A stretch of DNA of 64,000 nucleotides from contig JANPYM010000022.1 in the NCBI GenBank assembly GCA_025890175.1, positions 126,575 through 190,574 on the forward strand, read 5' to 3'. The position numbers and the translations under genes were made by a program. This DNA comes from Ciborinia camelliae (lineage: Eukaryota; Ascomycota; Leotiomycetes; Helotiales; Sclerotiniaceae). The notes under the pieces are model-generated. The model searched no databases. It was given only the letters and a program-made list of their open reading frames with translations, and was not told the DNA's origin. Of the stretch, positions 1 to 12,483 are shown one piece after another (position 1 is the stretch's first letter; each line of letters opens with the position of its first letter).

Positions 1-140
1 TTTAAACGCTGCGAAAAGGTGAGTGTCAGAGGTTGTACCCTCTCTGGCAATTCCTTGATGCCAATTTCGACATCATTCTCTCTAGATCCTTTTTCGATTA
101 TACACTCCGTCGATGAGTTCGTTGAATTGGGGAAAAGCAT
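1..140 (-). CDS. 5' end of an unidentified gene, running off the window
   Basis: A minus-strand reading frame starts at an ATG at 140 (context CAAAATG, favourable in fungi) and stays open to the window edge for about 46 codons. It begins MLFPNSTNSST and contains an acidic/basic stretch followed by ELPERVQPLTLTF. The start lies within 200 bases of a plausible promoter region and no stop or splice donor is needed before the edge. The N-terminus has no signal peptide. I cannot assign a family from this fragment. Some fungal ABCG transporters have a similar soluble N-terminus, but that is only a guess. Being so short it could also be a chance frame. Confidence 0.4.
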   Translation of the reverse strand, partial: MLFPNSTNSSTECIIEKGSRENDVEIGIKELPERVQPLTLTFSQRL

Positions 141-3100
141 TTTGGCTATAGTGAACTGAACCAGCAGTTTGGATTGTCACGTTTCTGACGACGACAAAAA
201 TATTGGAACGTGCGGATAAATGAGAGGCTGCACAGATAGTTTCAAGTTTCAACTGATTTCGTTGTTGAGGGGAGCAGATCGTATTATATTAGTGTTCCAA
301 TAAAGTTAGGAAAAGTGACACTGAGGAAGCATTTGACAAATGGGGGATGACGACCTCATTTTGAAGATCTCCAGTTCACGGATACTGGAGGGAACAATCT
401 CCTTGTAGTGGAGCCCCATTTGTCTCGTAGGTACTACCAAGAATCCAAGATGTTGAAGATATAATGAAACGGCCCAAAATGGAGCCTTCAAGAGTTTGTC
501 ATAACACAAAGGAAACGTCAAAAATTCGCCCGAAACCGAAAAAAAGTGGAACACCAATAGAGATAAGAGCTTTGGGTGGAGAGCTTCAATTTGTGTTTCA
601 ACCTTTTCAATTTTCAAGACGAAACTATTCAACTCAAAACTTCAAAAGATCATCAAGTTCCCGGGTACAGTTACTACAGACCGCAGTACGTATTTTGAAC
701 TCGTCGGAGCCAAGTAATAAAGCGTAAGTACTGAGCCTTGTATTCAGGGGAGTCGGGACCTCGCGGGTAGCTTTCAAGCTAGCAGCCAAGCACTAAGCGC
801 ACTGTGGATGCAAAAAAAGCCCAACACCACAAAACAACTTTTATCTTGTCCTGATTCATACTGTGATCATCGCATAGACTTGAGATATCGATGTTTTCAT
901 ATGTTTTTTTTCTTCTTTTTTTTTCTTCTTCGTTTTTAGATCTTGATTTGTTTGGTTTATGGAGTCTGGACTTTTCCGTCCAGACTCCACAGTGTGATTG
1001 TTGGGCTGCGGCAAACATGAGCGATATTTCAGGGACTCGGGTGTTCCGTAATGTTCCGATCATGTCAATGCCAAAGAGCGAAGAAGTTTTCTAAATTCGT
1101 TTAAGTTTGTAAAAGAAGTATGAGTTAGTATTAGTTAGTTATCAACATATCCCACGAAAGCCTTGGAAGGTCGGGATAAAAAACAGTAAACGTGTCGGCC
1201 CAGACTTGGCCGGGACGTGCCGCTCCAAAAACCCCCCCTTTCAAATGCCCAACGACGACCACTGAGCTCATCGGAGTCATGGCATGAGATCTAGAAGCCA
1301 GAGGACTGTATTTTTCAAAATCAGATAGATTGCCAAGAGATGATTGTGATTTGAAAACAGAACGAAGAAAGTCTGTCTATAAATAGTACTATGCCTATTA
1401 TTCGGGTAATGAATCGTGATATAGCAATAGCGTGATAGTTCGTGCTATCCACAATCATCTACCGTCAAATGGTAGTTTATGTCAAGTTGAGAGGAGACTC
1501 AGGACTCAGCCTTCAGGAGAGTCTCAATTTGATTGAATAAAGACTACCGGCACAGTACCGGCACTTCCTATGTAGCTCCTGCCAAGATCGGATTGATCCT
1601 TGGTCCCTTGGTGAACTTGATTGATGAAATTGCGCCCAGAATCCCAGATGAGGCTATGAAGACAAGAATGAATTATAGGCTTGGCCATAATTTCGATATG
1701 ATATGATCGTCAATGATCAATTTCTCCAGTATCATAGTATGTCACCATTGCCACACAGCCACACCGCCACGAATGTGTGTGGTATGAAGTTGATAACATG
1801 TGAGGAAGAGATGCTCTGCTCATTCTAACAAAGATTGAATGGATAGAAACACAGAATGGCAATTGCCGGTTGTTTGTTTGGTGATTTGTGATTGGGTGGT
1901 TGGGTGATTGGGTGGTTTGATGGTTTGATGATTTGATTTTGATGTTTTGATGTTCTGAAAGTTTGAAGATTTGCTTGATGGGTTTGAAGTTCAAGCTTGG
2001 TTTGAGTAGTGCGGGAGCTATTAATAGGAAATGCGCCAAAAGCGAAGGAAACCAAACCTAGATAAGCCAATTCATCGCGAAATCTGAAGCTAAGCAATCA
2101 ACACGTGATATATTTTATATCTTTCTCTCCCTTTCCTTTCAAATTCCAAATTCCAAATCATTTCTTCATTTCTTCTTCGATTCTCCGCAATGCTCTAAAA
2201 CACCCGCAACAGTCTCGTTTCTATTCTTGTTATCGTTATCATTATCATTCCCATTCCCATTCTCATTCCCATTCTCGTACCCCTTCCTACTTGGAAAGGA
2301 AATGAGAATCGTGAACAATCTTCGGACTCCGGAGCTCTTTGCCGGAAAATGAAGTACCGACATCGACATGGTAAGATCAATAATAATGCACCGGAAAAAT
2401 AGCCAACATCTGGCATGCGGGGAAATAAATGATGCTTGTGTATCACCATGCTTTGACTCTTGAGTATTGGCACCTCGTATCATGTAATCTTACCAAGGTG
2501 GGTGGGTACCTGTGAGGCTGTGAGTCTTCTTATACTTATTTCGAAATTGCAAAAATCGATTCAATCCAAGCTCACTCATACTTTATCGATTATTGAGATA
2601 GTTCTCTTGTTATGGTGGTTGAAATTTGTGCGAAAGTCGGGAAGTAACCTTACACTTTCCAGAATTATCCCACAGCTTTTCATAGATGCGTCTCCCGTCT
2701 CCCGTTCCCCGAGCTCCCCGGACAACTTTTAATTTATGCAATATTGAAGTGCTGATTTTCTCATCATGGGATCTTCCAATGCTGCGGGTAAAAGAATGCT
2801 ACTTGATTATCGTGTATTGTACTTTTGTTTCTACTCGTGGATTTACCCATATTCTGGACAGGTTTTGTGCGGTTCCCCTTGGGCGATGAATGTGGTACCA
2901 TGTCTGCTTTGGAAATCAAACAGTCACAGTTCATATCATTGGAGCGCCAAAGAGTTCTCGGCTCAATATAGTAGGTTGAATCTGGGTGCAGGACTGCAGA
3001 TGCTGCTGCCGGTGATCATGGCGGAACTTAAGCTTGATTGAATCAGGGGACTAGCAGATAATATGCTCTCAAGCCTCGGTCTTGCATTTGGCAACTCACC

Positions 3101-3203
3101 AAAGAATCTAGAGATGAAGTATATACGAGGAAGCCCTGGCCTGGGTCCGAATGTCAATTCCTGTTCATCAGTCAGTATATTGGAATACGCGTAAATTTTT
3201 CAG
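141..3203. other. intergenic region, no supported gene
   Basis: About 3 kb with short open frames on both strands but none with a recognisable domain or splice structure. It holds a poly-pyrimidine run at about 905-931, a perfect 12-bp inverted repeat at 960-989, and a TTTGATG/GATTTG-rich simple-sequence stretch at about 1862-1990. Short frames at 464-727 (+) and 306-632 (-) overlap each other and are not credible as a pair. Confidence 0.5.
960..989. repeat. perfect 12-bp inverted repeat (hairpin)
   Basis: TGGAGTCTGGAC at 960-971 is followed, after a 6-base loop, by its exact reverse complement at 978-989. It follows a T-rich run. It could be a terminator-like or cruciform structure, or a transposon footprint; nothing in the sequence decides between these. 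Confidence 0.7.
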
Positions 3204-5118
3204 AATGCTGTTCAGTGTCCTTTTGCTATTTTCCATTTGGAGCAGTTACGTACTGGCTTCCCTCCAAATTGTAAGGATCACCTCCGATTTATTTCCAACG
3301 CAAAGGCTTACATTCCCTAGGTTCCAGGTGCAACATGGACAGCTTCTGGCCTCAATCAACACATTCAAGCCCATGGAGGTGGAATCATCCAAGTCGGATC
3401 GACCTAGTCAGTAACAACTCTCTGGATACCCTTTCAATCTAACCTCCATTAATCGTAGTTATTGGGCCGGAGAGAATAAACTTAATGGAAGTGCTTTCCA
3501 ATCCATCAATTGCTACTCAAGCACTGATCTTGTGAACTGGGAATTCAATTCTTATCTTCTCACGCTTCAATCATCGGGTGATTTGGGACCAAATCGAGTT
3601 GTGGAACGTCCACACATAATATACAATGACGCAACAGCTAAATATGTCATGTGGATGCATATTGATTCTTCGAGTTATGGTGAAGCAAAGGCTGGTGTTG
3701 CAACTAGCAGTAGTGTCTGTGGAGCTTATACATATTTGTGAGTCGATAAATTCGCTTATTGCGGAGGACCATGACCTGTAAGGGACTTCAAGCAAAGGAG
3801 AGACTGATGGAGAATAAAAGAGGAGCAAGCCAACCATTGGGCTACCAAAGTAGAGATCTCAATGTGTTTAAAGGTATGGAAGTATGATATTACGCACCTC
3901 GTCAATCACTAAGGAGAATTTAGATACCGATGGAACAGGTTATCTATTGAGCGAAGATGTACTTCTCCATTGCCACCTTTCCCCCTTCGCTTATAACAAC
4001 TCTGATCATTATATAGCGAGCAAACGGTCTACGTATCGACAAGCTCTCCGCTGATTATACATCGGTTGTCTCAGCTGTTTATCTCTTTGCTGATTACGAA
4101 GCCCCTGCCATATATAAGAGTGGCAGTACCTATTTTATGTTTGCCAGTCATTTGTCAGGTTGGGGTAAGCATATATTTTCTCTTTGTCTCCGCGTTTTCG
4201 GATCACTTCTCGGCCTTCAACTCTTTGGTTTGAATGCACAAAAGACTAACAATTCGCTCACAACAGCTCCAAACGACAACGTTTATGCTACCGCGACGAA
4301 TCTATCAGGACCTTGGTCTTCCTGGGCCAACTTTGCAACTGTTGGGACCAATACATTTAGCAGTCAGACGGCGGCTGTGGTAAGTATCAATGGGGTTGTC
4401 TTGTAAGTTTCTGTTTTGCCTATCTTTGAGCTTCAAAGATGCACCAAAATTGTTGGTTATTGACATTACTTGCCAAATGTAGGTACATGGGAGATCGATG
4501 GCATTCATCCAATCTTATGACTTCGACATACGTCTGGCTACCTCTAACAATTTCTGGAACGACAGCAACACTTGTACATAACCCATTTTCCACATTCATT
4601 GTGCTAGCTAATATGAAAAGTCTAACCAAGTGAATTGGATCATAAACCCGACAGCAGGAACATGGACCACCGGCCCTAGCGAAACTTGGCCAGAAGCCGA
4701 AGCTACCACAAACACCCTTACTAACGGTGCTATAACCCTCACTTGTTCCGGATGCTCAGGTGGCTCCCAAATAGGGTATATTGGTGGACCAAGTCCTGGC
4801 GGCATATTGTCCATGAATGGAGTGAGCAGCTCCGTGGCAACTACTACCTCGATTCGAATTCATCATACGAACGGTGATTCAGTCCAACGTTATGCGAACG
4901 TGGTTGTCAACGGAATCAGCAATACTATTGCATTTTTGCCGACAACTGATGGAAATACGCCTGGTACAAGTGTCTTGACGACGGCACTTAAAAGCGGAAC
5001 AAATGTTATTGAGTTTGAATCTTATGATTCTGGATGGGGCAAGTCTCTTATATTCATTAATCATAATTCGTTAATCGTCAATAACAAGCCAATGGGTTTA
5101 GCTTGTGCTAACACATGA
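3204..5118 (+). CDS. secreted glycoside hydrolase family 43 (exo-beta-1,3-galactanase-like) with C-terminal CBM35-like module
   Basis: Nine exons: 3204-3270, 3321-3406, 3459-3737, 3821-3873, 3924-3958, 4017-4164, 4268-4402, 4483-4573, 4621-5118, giving 463 aa. The start at 3204 opens a signal peptide (MLFSVLLLFSIWSSYVLA); an in-frame ATG at 3151 would precede it. Spliced motifs are typical of the five-bladed GH43 fold: HGGGIIQVGSTYYWAGEN, VERPHIIYN with a Glu near residue 100 that should be the general acid, GASQPLGYQSRDLNVF, and YFMFASHLSGWAPNDN. From about residue 310 the protein becomes a beta-sandwich-like module (TWPEAEA, then SIRIHHTNGDS and FESYDSGWGKSL) resembling CBM35. Fungal GH43 enzymes with this architecture cleave beta-1,3-galactan of arabinogalactan proteins, so a secreted role on plant walls is likely. 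Substrate is inferred from architecture. The 83-nt intron 3738-3820 is the least certain junction. Confidence 0.85.
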
Positions 5119-5193
5119 CACAGGACCAAACATTGACCGTATAATGGTTCCCGTCTCTTAAATATCATCTCTTTCTTGTAAAAAAGGAGGTTG

Positions 5194-6289
5194 TCATGGG
5201 TTCCCCTCATCTCCAATATTCCTTTTCTTTTTTTCCATCCTCAAAGCCTTATAGCTCTCACTCAACAAATCAATCGGATCACTATTCCCCTTCCTAAAAC
5301 TCTGCATCACTCTTCCTGGCAATGAATATTTCCTCCTCAAAACCTTTCCATTCCCCCAAACCTCCCATCTTCCTCTAATCATACTTCTCGAAATCAGACT
5401 CACCACACTGGTCGGTGGCATCGGTGCATTCGTACAAATTTCCCTCAACATATTTTCCAATCCCCTGAAAATCCCCGGATCAACTATCCGCAAGTGCGCC
5501 AATTCTTTTCGTGTTTGCATTATTGCCGTTTCAGTCGCATATTCATATTGACACCCCATCATCCTAAACCTCAGATACTTCGCAAGTGTAGTCGAGCACA
5601 AGAGTGCCAGTTCGCCATTCATATGCGCCACCACCTTCCCAGTGCGATAATGACACGGTATTTCAATCGTAGTAATCGCCCTCTTCCTCAACGCGAACGT
5701 GCCCACCTGAATCTCCAACCTAGAAAAATCCCCCCATCCCTCATCTTCCGCCTCCCTCTCATCGGCAATACTACTCGGACTGATATACACCCATATATAC
5801 CCCGTCGCACACGCACACAACGAATACACAGCCCCATCGCTCAAATTCTCTTTTTGGAAAAATGACGCCGATCCATGCGCTTTTATATCAGCAAAATTGG
5901 CCGTTAGCTCACTCCCGAATTTCGAGAGGATCGTCTCGTCGGTTACGTTTATGTCGGGCATGCTGATGCCGGAATCGTTGCTGGGCGTGATGTAGAAGAT
6001 GGGTTGTGTCATGAAGCCGGAGTCGAGGGTGCGCGCGTTTTGGACGCGGCTGATTTTTAGATTGGGCGCGGAGACTATATGCATGGTATTCTTAGTGAGG
6101 GGGTTTGGAATCTCGAGACGAGAAACATCGTGTCTTCTTACATTCGGTAGAAACGAGAGCTTCTTGTATTAAATCCGGTAATTGGGCGAATACTCGCTCG
6201 TTATGTGAATGCACATCGATGATCGACGGCGCTTTGTTGCGACTTGTGACTAGGATTTCCTCTTCATCGTTGTTGTTGCCAGCCCTCAT
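5194..6289 (-). CDS. hypothetical protein, 342 aa, two exons
   Basis: Exon 1 runs 6289-6142 from an ATG (MRAGNNNDEEEILV). A 67-nt intron at 6075-6141 (GTAAGA donor, ATATAG acceptor) restores frame with exon 2, 6074-5194. The internal ATG at 6084 falls inside this intron in the model, so a shorter 296-aa product starting there is the alternative. The N-terminus carries an acidic patch and IIDVHSHNERVFAQL. The rest is soluble, with a basic C-terminal tail (MEKKKRN). No family, signal peptide or membrane segment is recognisable. It is convergent with the GH43 gene, with only 75 bases between the two stops. Confidence 0.65.
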
Positions 6290-7811
6290 ATTTGCGAGTT
6301 TTTATGTTTTTTTTTGATCAAGTTACTGTTGCTAGATTGGTACCTAGTATAGTATAATCTCACGATCAGATCTTTTGAGCGCATGGAAAAGAAAAGATGA
6401 TATATAGGTAGGTAGGTAGGTAGGTAGGTCCCTATCTTAAGAATGAATACCAGTGGTTCCTTTATGCCCAGAATTAAACTTTCATTTTATACCTATGTAT
6501 ATGAATCTATTCATCCGTAAGGTTACGTCAACAATCCTCGCGTATCGATGTAATACAAGTTCAACCACAGTACACCTGCACAGCATCTCGTATCGATCCT
6601 CCTCCTCCCGAGTCCCATTCGTTTATCCATTCATTCATTCATCCCCCACGGTCCGATCCACCTTCTTTCTAAAAATAGAAAAAGGAAACCCTATACGGAG
6701 GCAGTACGATTACATTGGGGAAACCCGTTAAGAAATTAGAATTTAGATCTTAGGACTTGGAACTTAGAATACGAGGCTGCGACCATCGGTATTATAAGCT
6801 GAGGTAACCTTGGCGGCGTGGATGAATCCCATAATCACGAAACGTACTAAATAACTCGCGCAACTTCCAAGGCGTTTCATGGCGCAAGTTTCAATGTTAA
6901 ATTTTATTTTTGATTTTTTTTTCCCGAGAGGATTGATGAAGGATATCATATATGATAAATGATAAATGATGAAACATGAAACATGTAAAGGAAATTCGGA
7001 AATTATATAAGTATAAGTGAGATATGGGGGCCAAGCCAAGGAAAACATTCATTGATGATGGATTTTGGATTTATGGTTATTAGAATATGTAGATAGATGG
7101 GGACTACCGCAGCGCCGCAGCGCCGCAGTTTTCATTCATAGCCTTCTTGCTGAATGCTGATGTGGATGCTGATGTTATGCTGGAATTGATTCGGGTTGAT
7201 ATCCCATTGGGAGGAATATTGAGAATGTTATCGTGAATATTTAATTCCGCGAATTGTGAATTGTGAATTCAGCGAAGGAGAATTGATATTCTATTATCCT
7301 CTTTTTCGCGTCACTGCAAATGGTATGGCAATTGAGAGAATATCGGTTAAGCGTTAAAATTTGGGAGGGAAACAGGGGCCGTGGATAAGACGCACGTCAT
7401 ATTTAGGTGAGCAGGATGAGGCGGAAGGAAGCACGAGATATTGTATACGTGATAAGCATAATATAATTCGAACTTGTGCAACCACACTTCTACACTGGAG
7501 TGGTGCGATTTCTGGTAAGAAGATGGATGCAAGGCTGAAAGTATAAATAAAAAAAGGGGGCGGCGGCTCAATTGAAAGATGTTTATGATGAAAAGGAAGA
7601 ACGAAAGGAAGGACGAGATATTTGATGCCCTATATATTGAGGCTAAGCAATGAGAATAATATTGAAAGGAATTGAGATAAATTAAACATTAATAAATGAG
7701 ATGGTGTGGTACCAATCCAAAAAAAAGCCAAATACTTTTGAGCTTTTCAACGCCGTGTATGATGATGACCGATAGGTAGGTATGTTCTGTATATCTCTTT
7801 TGGAAAGCAAA
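6290..7811. other. intergenic region with GGTA microsatellite
   Basis: No credible gene. Contains a (TAGG)n tract at 6405-6429, a GCAGCGCC-type triplication at about 7110-7130, and TGATAAA direct repeats near 6955. It probably holds the promoter of the 5194-6289 gene. Confidence 0.5.
6405..6429. repeat. tetranucleotide microsatellite (TAGG)n
   Basis: About six uninterrupted TAGG units upstream of the 5194-6289 gene. Length is likely to vary between strains. Confidence 0.9.
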
Positions 7812-9344
7812 TCAAACTTTTCGTCTAACCAAAAGGCACCTTCTACCATCTCGCTTTACAGTCCACCCCACACTCGCGCATATTCCCTTCAGTGTTCCTT
7901 CTCTATCCATCAACCTATCATTCACAGCAATTACATTCAAAGCCGCTGAATGTTTACCCAGCAAGATTGAGGATCGAATTTTACTTTGCTCTGCCAATGT
8001 CATTCCCCTAATGTCAAGATATCTTAGGCTGTGCTTGACACCAGTGAAAGTAGGTAATGGAGTGATGGAAATTCTCCGTCGTAATTTGCAAATGGCAATT
8101 GCACGTTCCATAGTGTCGAGAACAGTGGTATATTTCGAGTCTATCTCTGATGATTCAATTGCTTCTTCGTCATTTTGGGAGTCGTTCAAGTTGTCATCAG
8201 TGTTTAGAAACATGGATTCAAGATCGCGCATGAGAAGGCCGGTGCCTATGCTTAACTCTTGTACTGTTTGATTCAAAATCCTTAGCTGAGCGGCACATGC
8301 CGAATCCATCTGCCATCCTTTTAGTTTGAGAGTTTTGATTGTCTTCGGCGCATATTTCAGGAGGCGCTCTGTGACTTTTTCGTTGATCTCTTCATCGACC
8401 GTAAGATCAATGGAGGCGTCAAGGTATTCCAAGGCGACCTTGACTGCCGGATGCGAAGTTATAAAGTCGACAAGGGAAACATCTTCAAGTAATAGACAAT
8501 GGTTGATTGCTAGGTGTGAAATCTTTGCAGTATGAGGAATAAGTTGTAAAGCTTGTGTCGTGATATTAGTATGTGATAACGTCATCGATTGTATTGAGCC
8601 GAGTCGTGAGAATAGCGAGTTAAAGGATGAAGCTGGAAGAGCTGTGCAATTCTCCAAGGATAATGATTTGATCGGAAGTGAGGCAACCTCTGGTATACTA
8701 TCAAATATGCTAGGTATGCAATTTAATATTGATGATGTGCAATTGCCCAAATCTAACGTCTTCAAATGTGGTAACCCGACGAAAAGTAGTCGAAGTAAGG
8801 GCTCATCCAAGAAACCGTTCAGGTTGGCATCTTTCGGAAGTCGGAATTCTCGAAGGCGTGGAGCGAGAGAAACAATTCCGTAGAGATAATTGGAAAATTC
8901 TCTCATTGGACGTGCAGTTTTGAGCTCGGAGAAATCAAGACATCGAATAGTTCTTCCTAAGATGGGATTCTCGGTAAGTTGAGAAAGTATGTGGTTGAAT
9001 GCAGACATGTGAGTAACTGTAACACTTCGGTAGGTAATGAAAAGTGCATTCCTATAAATTACTTGTGATACACGAAGACATGAGAATAAAGTAGGTCTTT
9101 CCAGAAGTGGTTGGTTGATGTCACTTGAATCTGTGAGATGTTAATAATTGTATCATTTGACGTTCACAGTAGATTTTGAACTCTTACCATGGCATGAACC
9201 TCCTTCTTTGTGATCATATTTCAATTCCAGATGTCCCAGTATCTTTTGAAGAAGCTCAGGTGGGAGTAACTCCAGTGGTGATTGACCAGCTTTGTATGCC
9301 TGTCTTGACCCATTCGAGGTTCTCTGTATCGAAGAGCGAGGCAT
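7812..9344 (-). CDS. F-box protein with leucine-rich repeats
   Basis: Two exons (9344-9188 and 9130-7812) joined across a 57-nt intron (GTAAGA donor, CACAG acceptor), 491 aa. An F-box core, SPLELLPPELLQKILGHLE, lies at about residues 22-40. F-box proteins bind Skp1 and present substrates to an SCF ubiquitin ligase. From about residue 100 the sequence shows leucine-rich segments such as PHLKTLDLGNCTSSI, IKSLSLENCTAL, IQSMTLSHTNI and ISHLAINHCLLL, the pattern of LRR-type substrate receptors. An acidic Asn/Asp-rich insert (about 360-380) and a basic C-terminus (RDGRRCLLVRRKV) follow. Start chosen at the first ATG, just before the F-box. Substrate unknown. Confidence 0.82.
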
Positions 9345-11433
9345 TGTGTATCGAAGTAGTTTAAGAGAATAAGTGTGTATTCGAACATAGACCGAGGCAC
9401 GGATGTTTCAATGTAGTTGCAAGAGTATTTGCTGTCTTTCTCGCCACCATTATATTCATCTTATGAAGTTATCGCGAGACTCTTATACCCTTCGAAGCTT
9501 CGAAGAAAAAGTCTGGTCCATCCCAAGTCAGATAGCTCTTACTCAATGCATAAAACGCCTGCATGCCAAAACATTGAGGAAATTGCAAAATTCCCTCCCA
9601 TGACTCTAAAGACATCGTCAGAGTTTAAGCACAGCTCAAAATGTTATCCAATACTATTCACCGCCAACATGTATGCGTTTCATTGTTACGTAAATGTATA
9701 GCAACAAAGGGATAAAATGTATAAGAGAACATCATGAGGCAATGAGAAATTAATAATTGGTTCATTCTTCTTGCAAGCCAAAGAAATTACAAGTTAAGGC
9801 GATTGGGTGATTTCCCCAGAAAAGGTTAAAAAGGGAAAGAACAACTTCCAAGGTTATTAAAAGGCGGGGTTAGCGTCTTGGCTCCCCGCACGTGGCATGT
9901 CGAGGTTTCGAATTCACGTGACTTAGTTCGATAAAAGGGGTTTACTTTCGGGGTTTGTTGTCAAATGCCGGATTATTGGGGCACCGGACGGAATCATTCC
10001 AGGTTGATCCTTCTTTCCCCTTTTTGGCAAATCAAACTTCAAATCTCCCATTGAGGCAATTTCTTGTATCTATTTCCAGACACATCAATGTAAGAGTCAC
10101 CCTACAGTGCGTAAAGACGACACTACAACTTTGAGTCACCCACCAACCCCATTGCACCAGGATGGGAAGACATCTTGATGCGGGGAGGTCCAGATTATAG
10201 GTGGGATTATGTCAATGCCATGTTGGGGTCGAGTTGGTTCGGCTTTACTTTGCTTTGCTTTTCACATACCTAACATCTCGGAAACTGGTATTTCCCTCAT
10301 CACATACTTACTTCAAACCGAGTTTTTTACTCTCGCTATAACATAACATACCTAGATTTACTCACACCTTGCTACCTCTTCGAATACGAGATACTAATTC
10401 ACTAGCACATTGATCCTCGAAAGGGAGCCAATGGACGCTGCAGTCAATGCCAACGCTGTGATTCAAATGCCCATCACGTGTGTAAGGCATTACAGGATTG
10501 CATTGAAACATCAATGACACACGAAAGGATGTCCAACAGCTATTACAGTCATAGTTCAAAGGTTGAAGAGTTATCAGGATGTCAAATTCATCTACATAGA
10601 TCGAGCTTGTTGTGAAGCCTGGAAGGGCCACATGAAGATCCGTCAGGAGGGGCACGTGGTGGCTATCAGCGGGCAACTCATTGATACCACTATCGCTTCA
10701 TGGTTCTACATACCTAGTATGCTACCCGAGATTCTCATAGTTCATAGATTCAATTATTTCCGAGGACAGACATACCGAATGATAAGGAATATTTGGTATT
10801 CTTTGAGGCAATTTCAATGTGGAATTGTATAGCCCTAACGGATACTCTGCTAAGAAGTCTCTTCTTTTTCTTGCCTGCTTCCAATTTATTGTTTGATAGG
10901 TCTTTACCGTCAACAGTTTAAAACACCAAATGTTTAGATCTATCAGAGCTCCGAAATTAATCTTGTACTTTGAAGTCACCCCTAAGTCGTCGAGCATCAG
11001 CATGCCACCACTCTTATGACTATCCTGGAGGAGGAATGAAGTTTATATATTCACTTAATTTTTAAAACGAAGTTGTTCAATTATGAGACGGTTTTGTAAG
11101 AAACAGCAGCATTATTTGTATTTGCAGAGCCTTGCAGAACTTTCGTCCCTCATGTATCCTTCACACATTCCTTCATACCGAGCAAACGACAAAATTTCCT
11201 GAACCCATAAATATCCATCAAAACCGATCCATTATGCCAATCAACTAGAATGACCCAAAACTCCAATCAAAATACCGCGGTACCTCATTGCCATAAATAT
11301 CCGAATTCAGCGTCAGCATCCTTTCATGTTACGGCATATGATGCTCGATAGACCATTGCAAAAGAAGAATGCTTCATGCTAAGAGAAACAATGAATGTTG
11401 GTCGACTTGAAATAACAACCTAAGAGCATGCGA
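9345..11433. other. intergenic region, no supported gene
   Basis: About 2.1 kb. Open frames at 9403-9701 and 10362-11003 are short, several lack an ATG, and none shows a motif. CACGTGAC-type boxes occur near 9890-9920. I see nothing else I can name. Confidence 0.45.
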
Positions 11434-12483
11434 TTAACCAACAAGAAAATCAGAAACTGGTTTCATCATGTCCCCCAGAGCTTGCAATGTATCGGCATAC
11501 AACGCTTCGTATCTGTCGGTATTCTGATTCAAATCCTCCAGAATCTGCAATTCCTCTTCTTGTAAGCGAATGGCCCCCAACCAACCTGTCGACACCTTCT
11601 GTGCATGTCTGACAGCTTGGAGTTGGTCCTCGAGGATTCCTTTTGTCTCGATAGAAACTTTATCCCTCAGAAGGTTTCCCATATGATGGACTATTTGATA
11701 CATGCCGTTTAGTTTTTCAGTGCGCGTCTCGTCTCCAATCATCACGGTCAATTCTATGGCATCCTCCAACATTTGATCGACATACCAGACTGGTGGCTTC
11801 TTTCGGTGGACAAAAACATGGCGAATCTCTTTAAACCTGTCGAGTAGTTCGTGATATCGAGGAATATCATCGTGGTTTTCGAAAGCTCCAACAGGGATAA
11901 TGGGTGCCGCTAAATATCTCTCCCAGAAGTTGAGCTCTACTTCTTGAGCTAAGCTCAAATCCTTATTGATCAAGAACTCGGGTGCCCAGAGCTTTGTAAA
12001 GTCGAATATCGCGCCTTCAAGTGTGATGCACATCTTGAAGAATACGCCATGTTGAATAAGGAATGGTAATTGTCGACGATCGTTTATGTCTGGGTCTTCG
12101 TAAGGGCCAAAGTCTGATGAGGGAGGACTACACGCCTGTACTTGTGGGCGGTTCTCTTGAGCTATGGGCTATGCTTGGACATGAGGTGCCTGGAGAATCA
12201 CTGAACTCTGAGTTTCCGATGGCCTGGGGTCATTTTGATTCGATGCTTGTCTTTGTTGTCGCTTTCTTCGACGATTGATACTCGAGAAAGCACCCGAGGT
12301 AAACCTGCGGGGCAAATCTGAAGACGGCATACTTTGATGTACCGATGTTGATGGGTTTCCGTTGATGGGTTGAGTTGAGGATTTTTTGAGAAAGGAAAAT
12401 GGTTGAAAGTCGCGAAGACTTTCTTTGAAAGATCTCCGAATACCCTTGGTGTGACCCATGATAGCTGTAAGTTCTGACACCAT
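11434..12483 (-). CDS. hypothetical protein, interrupted by an in-frame TAG or a 171-nt intron
   Basis: One reading frame spans the whole interval from ATG 12483 to the stop at 11434, but contains a single TAG at 12169-12171. Either the gene is nonsense-broken, or an intron removes the stop: a GTATGC donor at 12332 and a CATAG acceptor ending at 12162 give a 171-nt, phase-1, frame-preserving intron that also excises a lysine/arginine-rich stretch (INRRRKRQQRQ). The product would be 292 aa with the intron removed. The N-terminal 50 residues are basic and serine-rich. The downstream part is a soluble, acidic, mainly helical domain (EGAIFDFTKLWAPEFLI, NHDDIPRYHELLDRFKEI, VWYVDQMLEDAIEL). I do not recognise the family. 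No signal or membrane segment is seen. Confidence 0.6.

Noticed and set aside
306..727. Overlapping open frames of 87 (plus) and 108 (minus) codons near the window start
   Set aside because: They overlap on opposite strands, show no domain and no splice continuity. Neither can be preferred.
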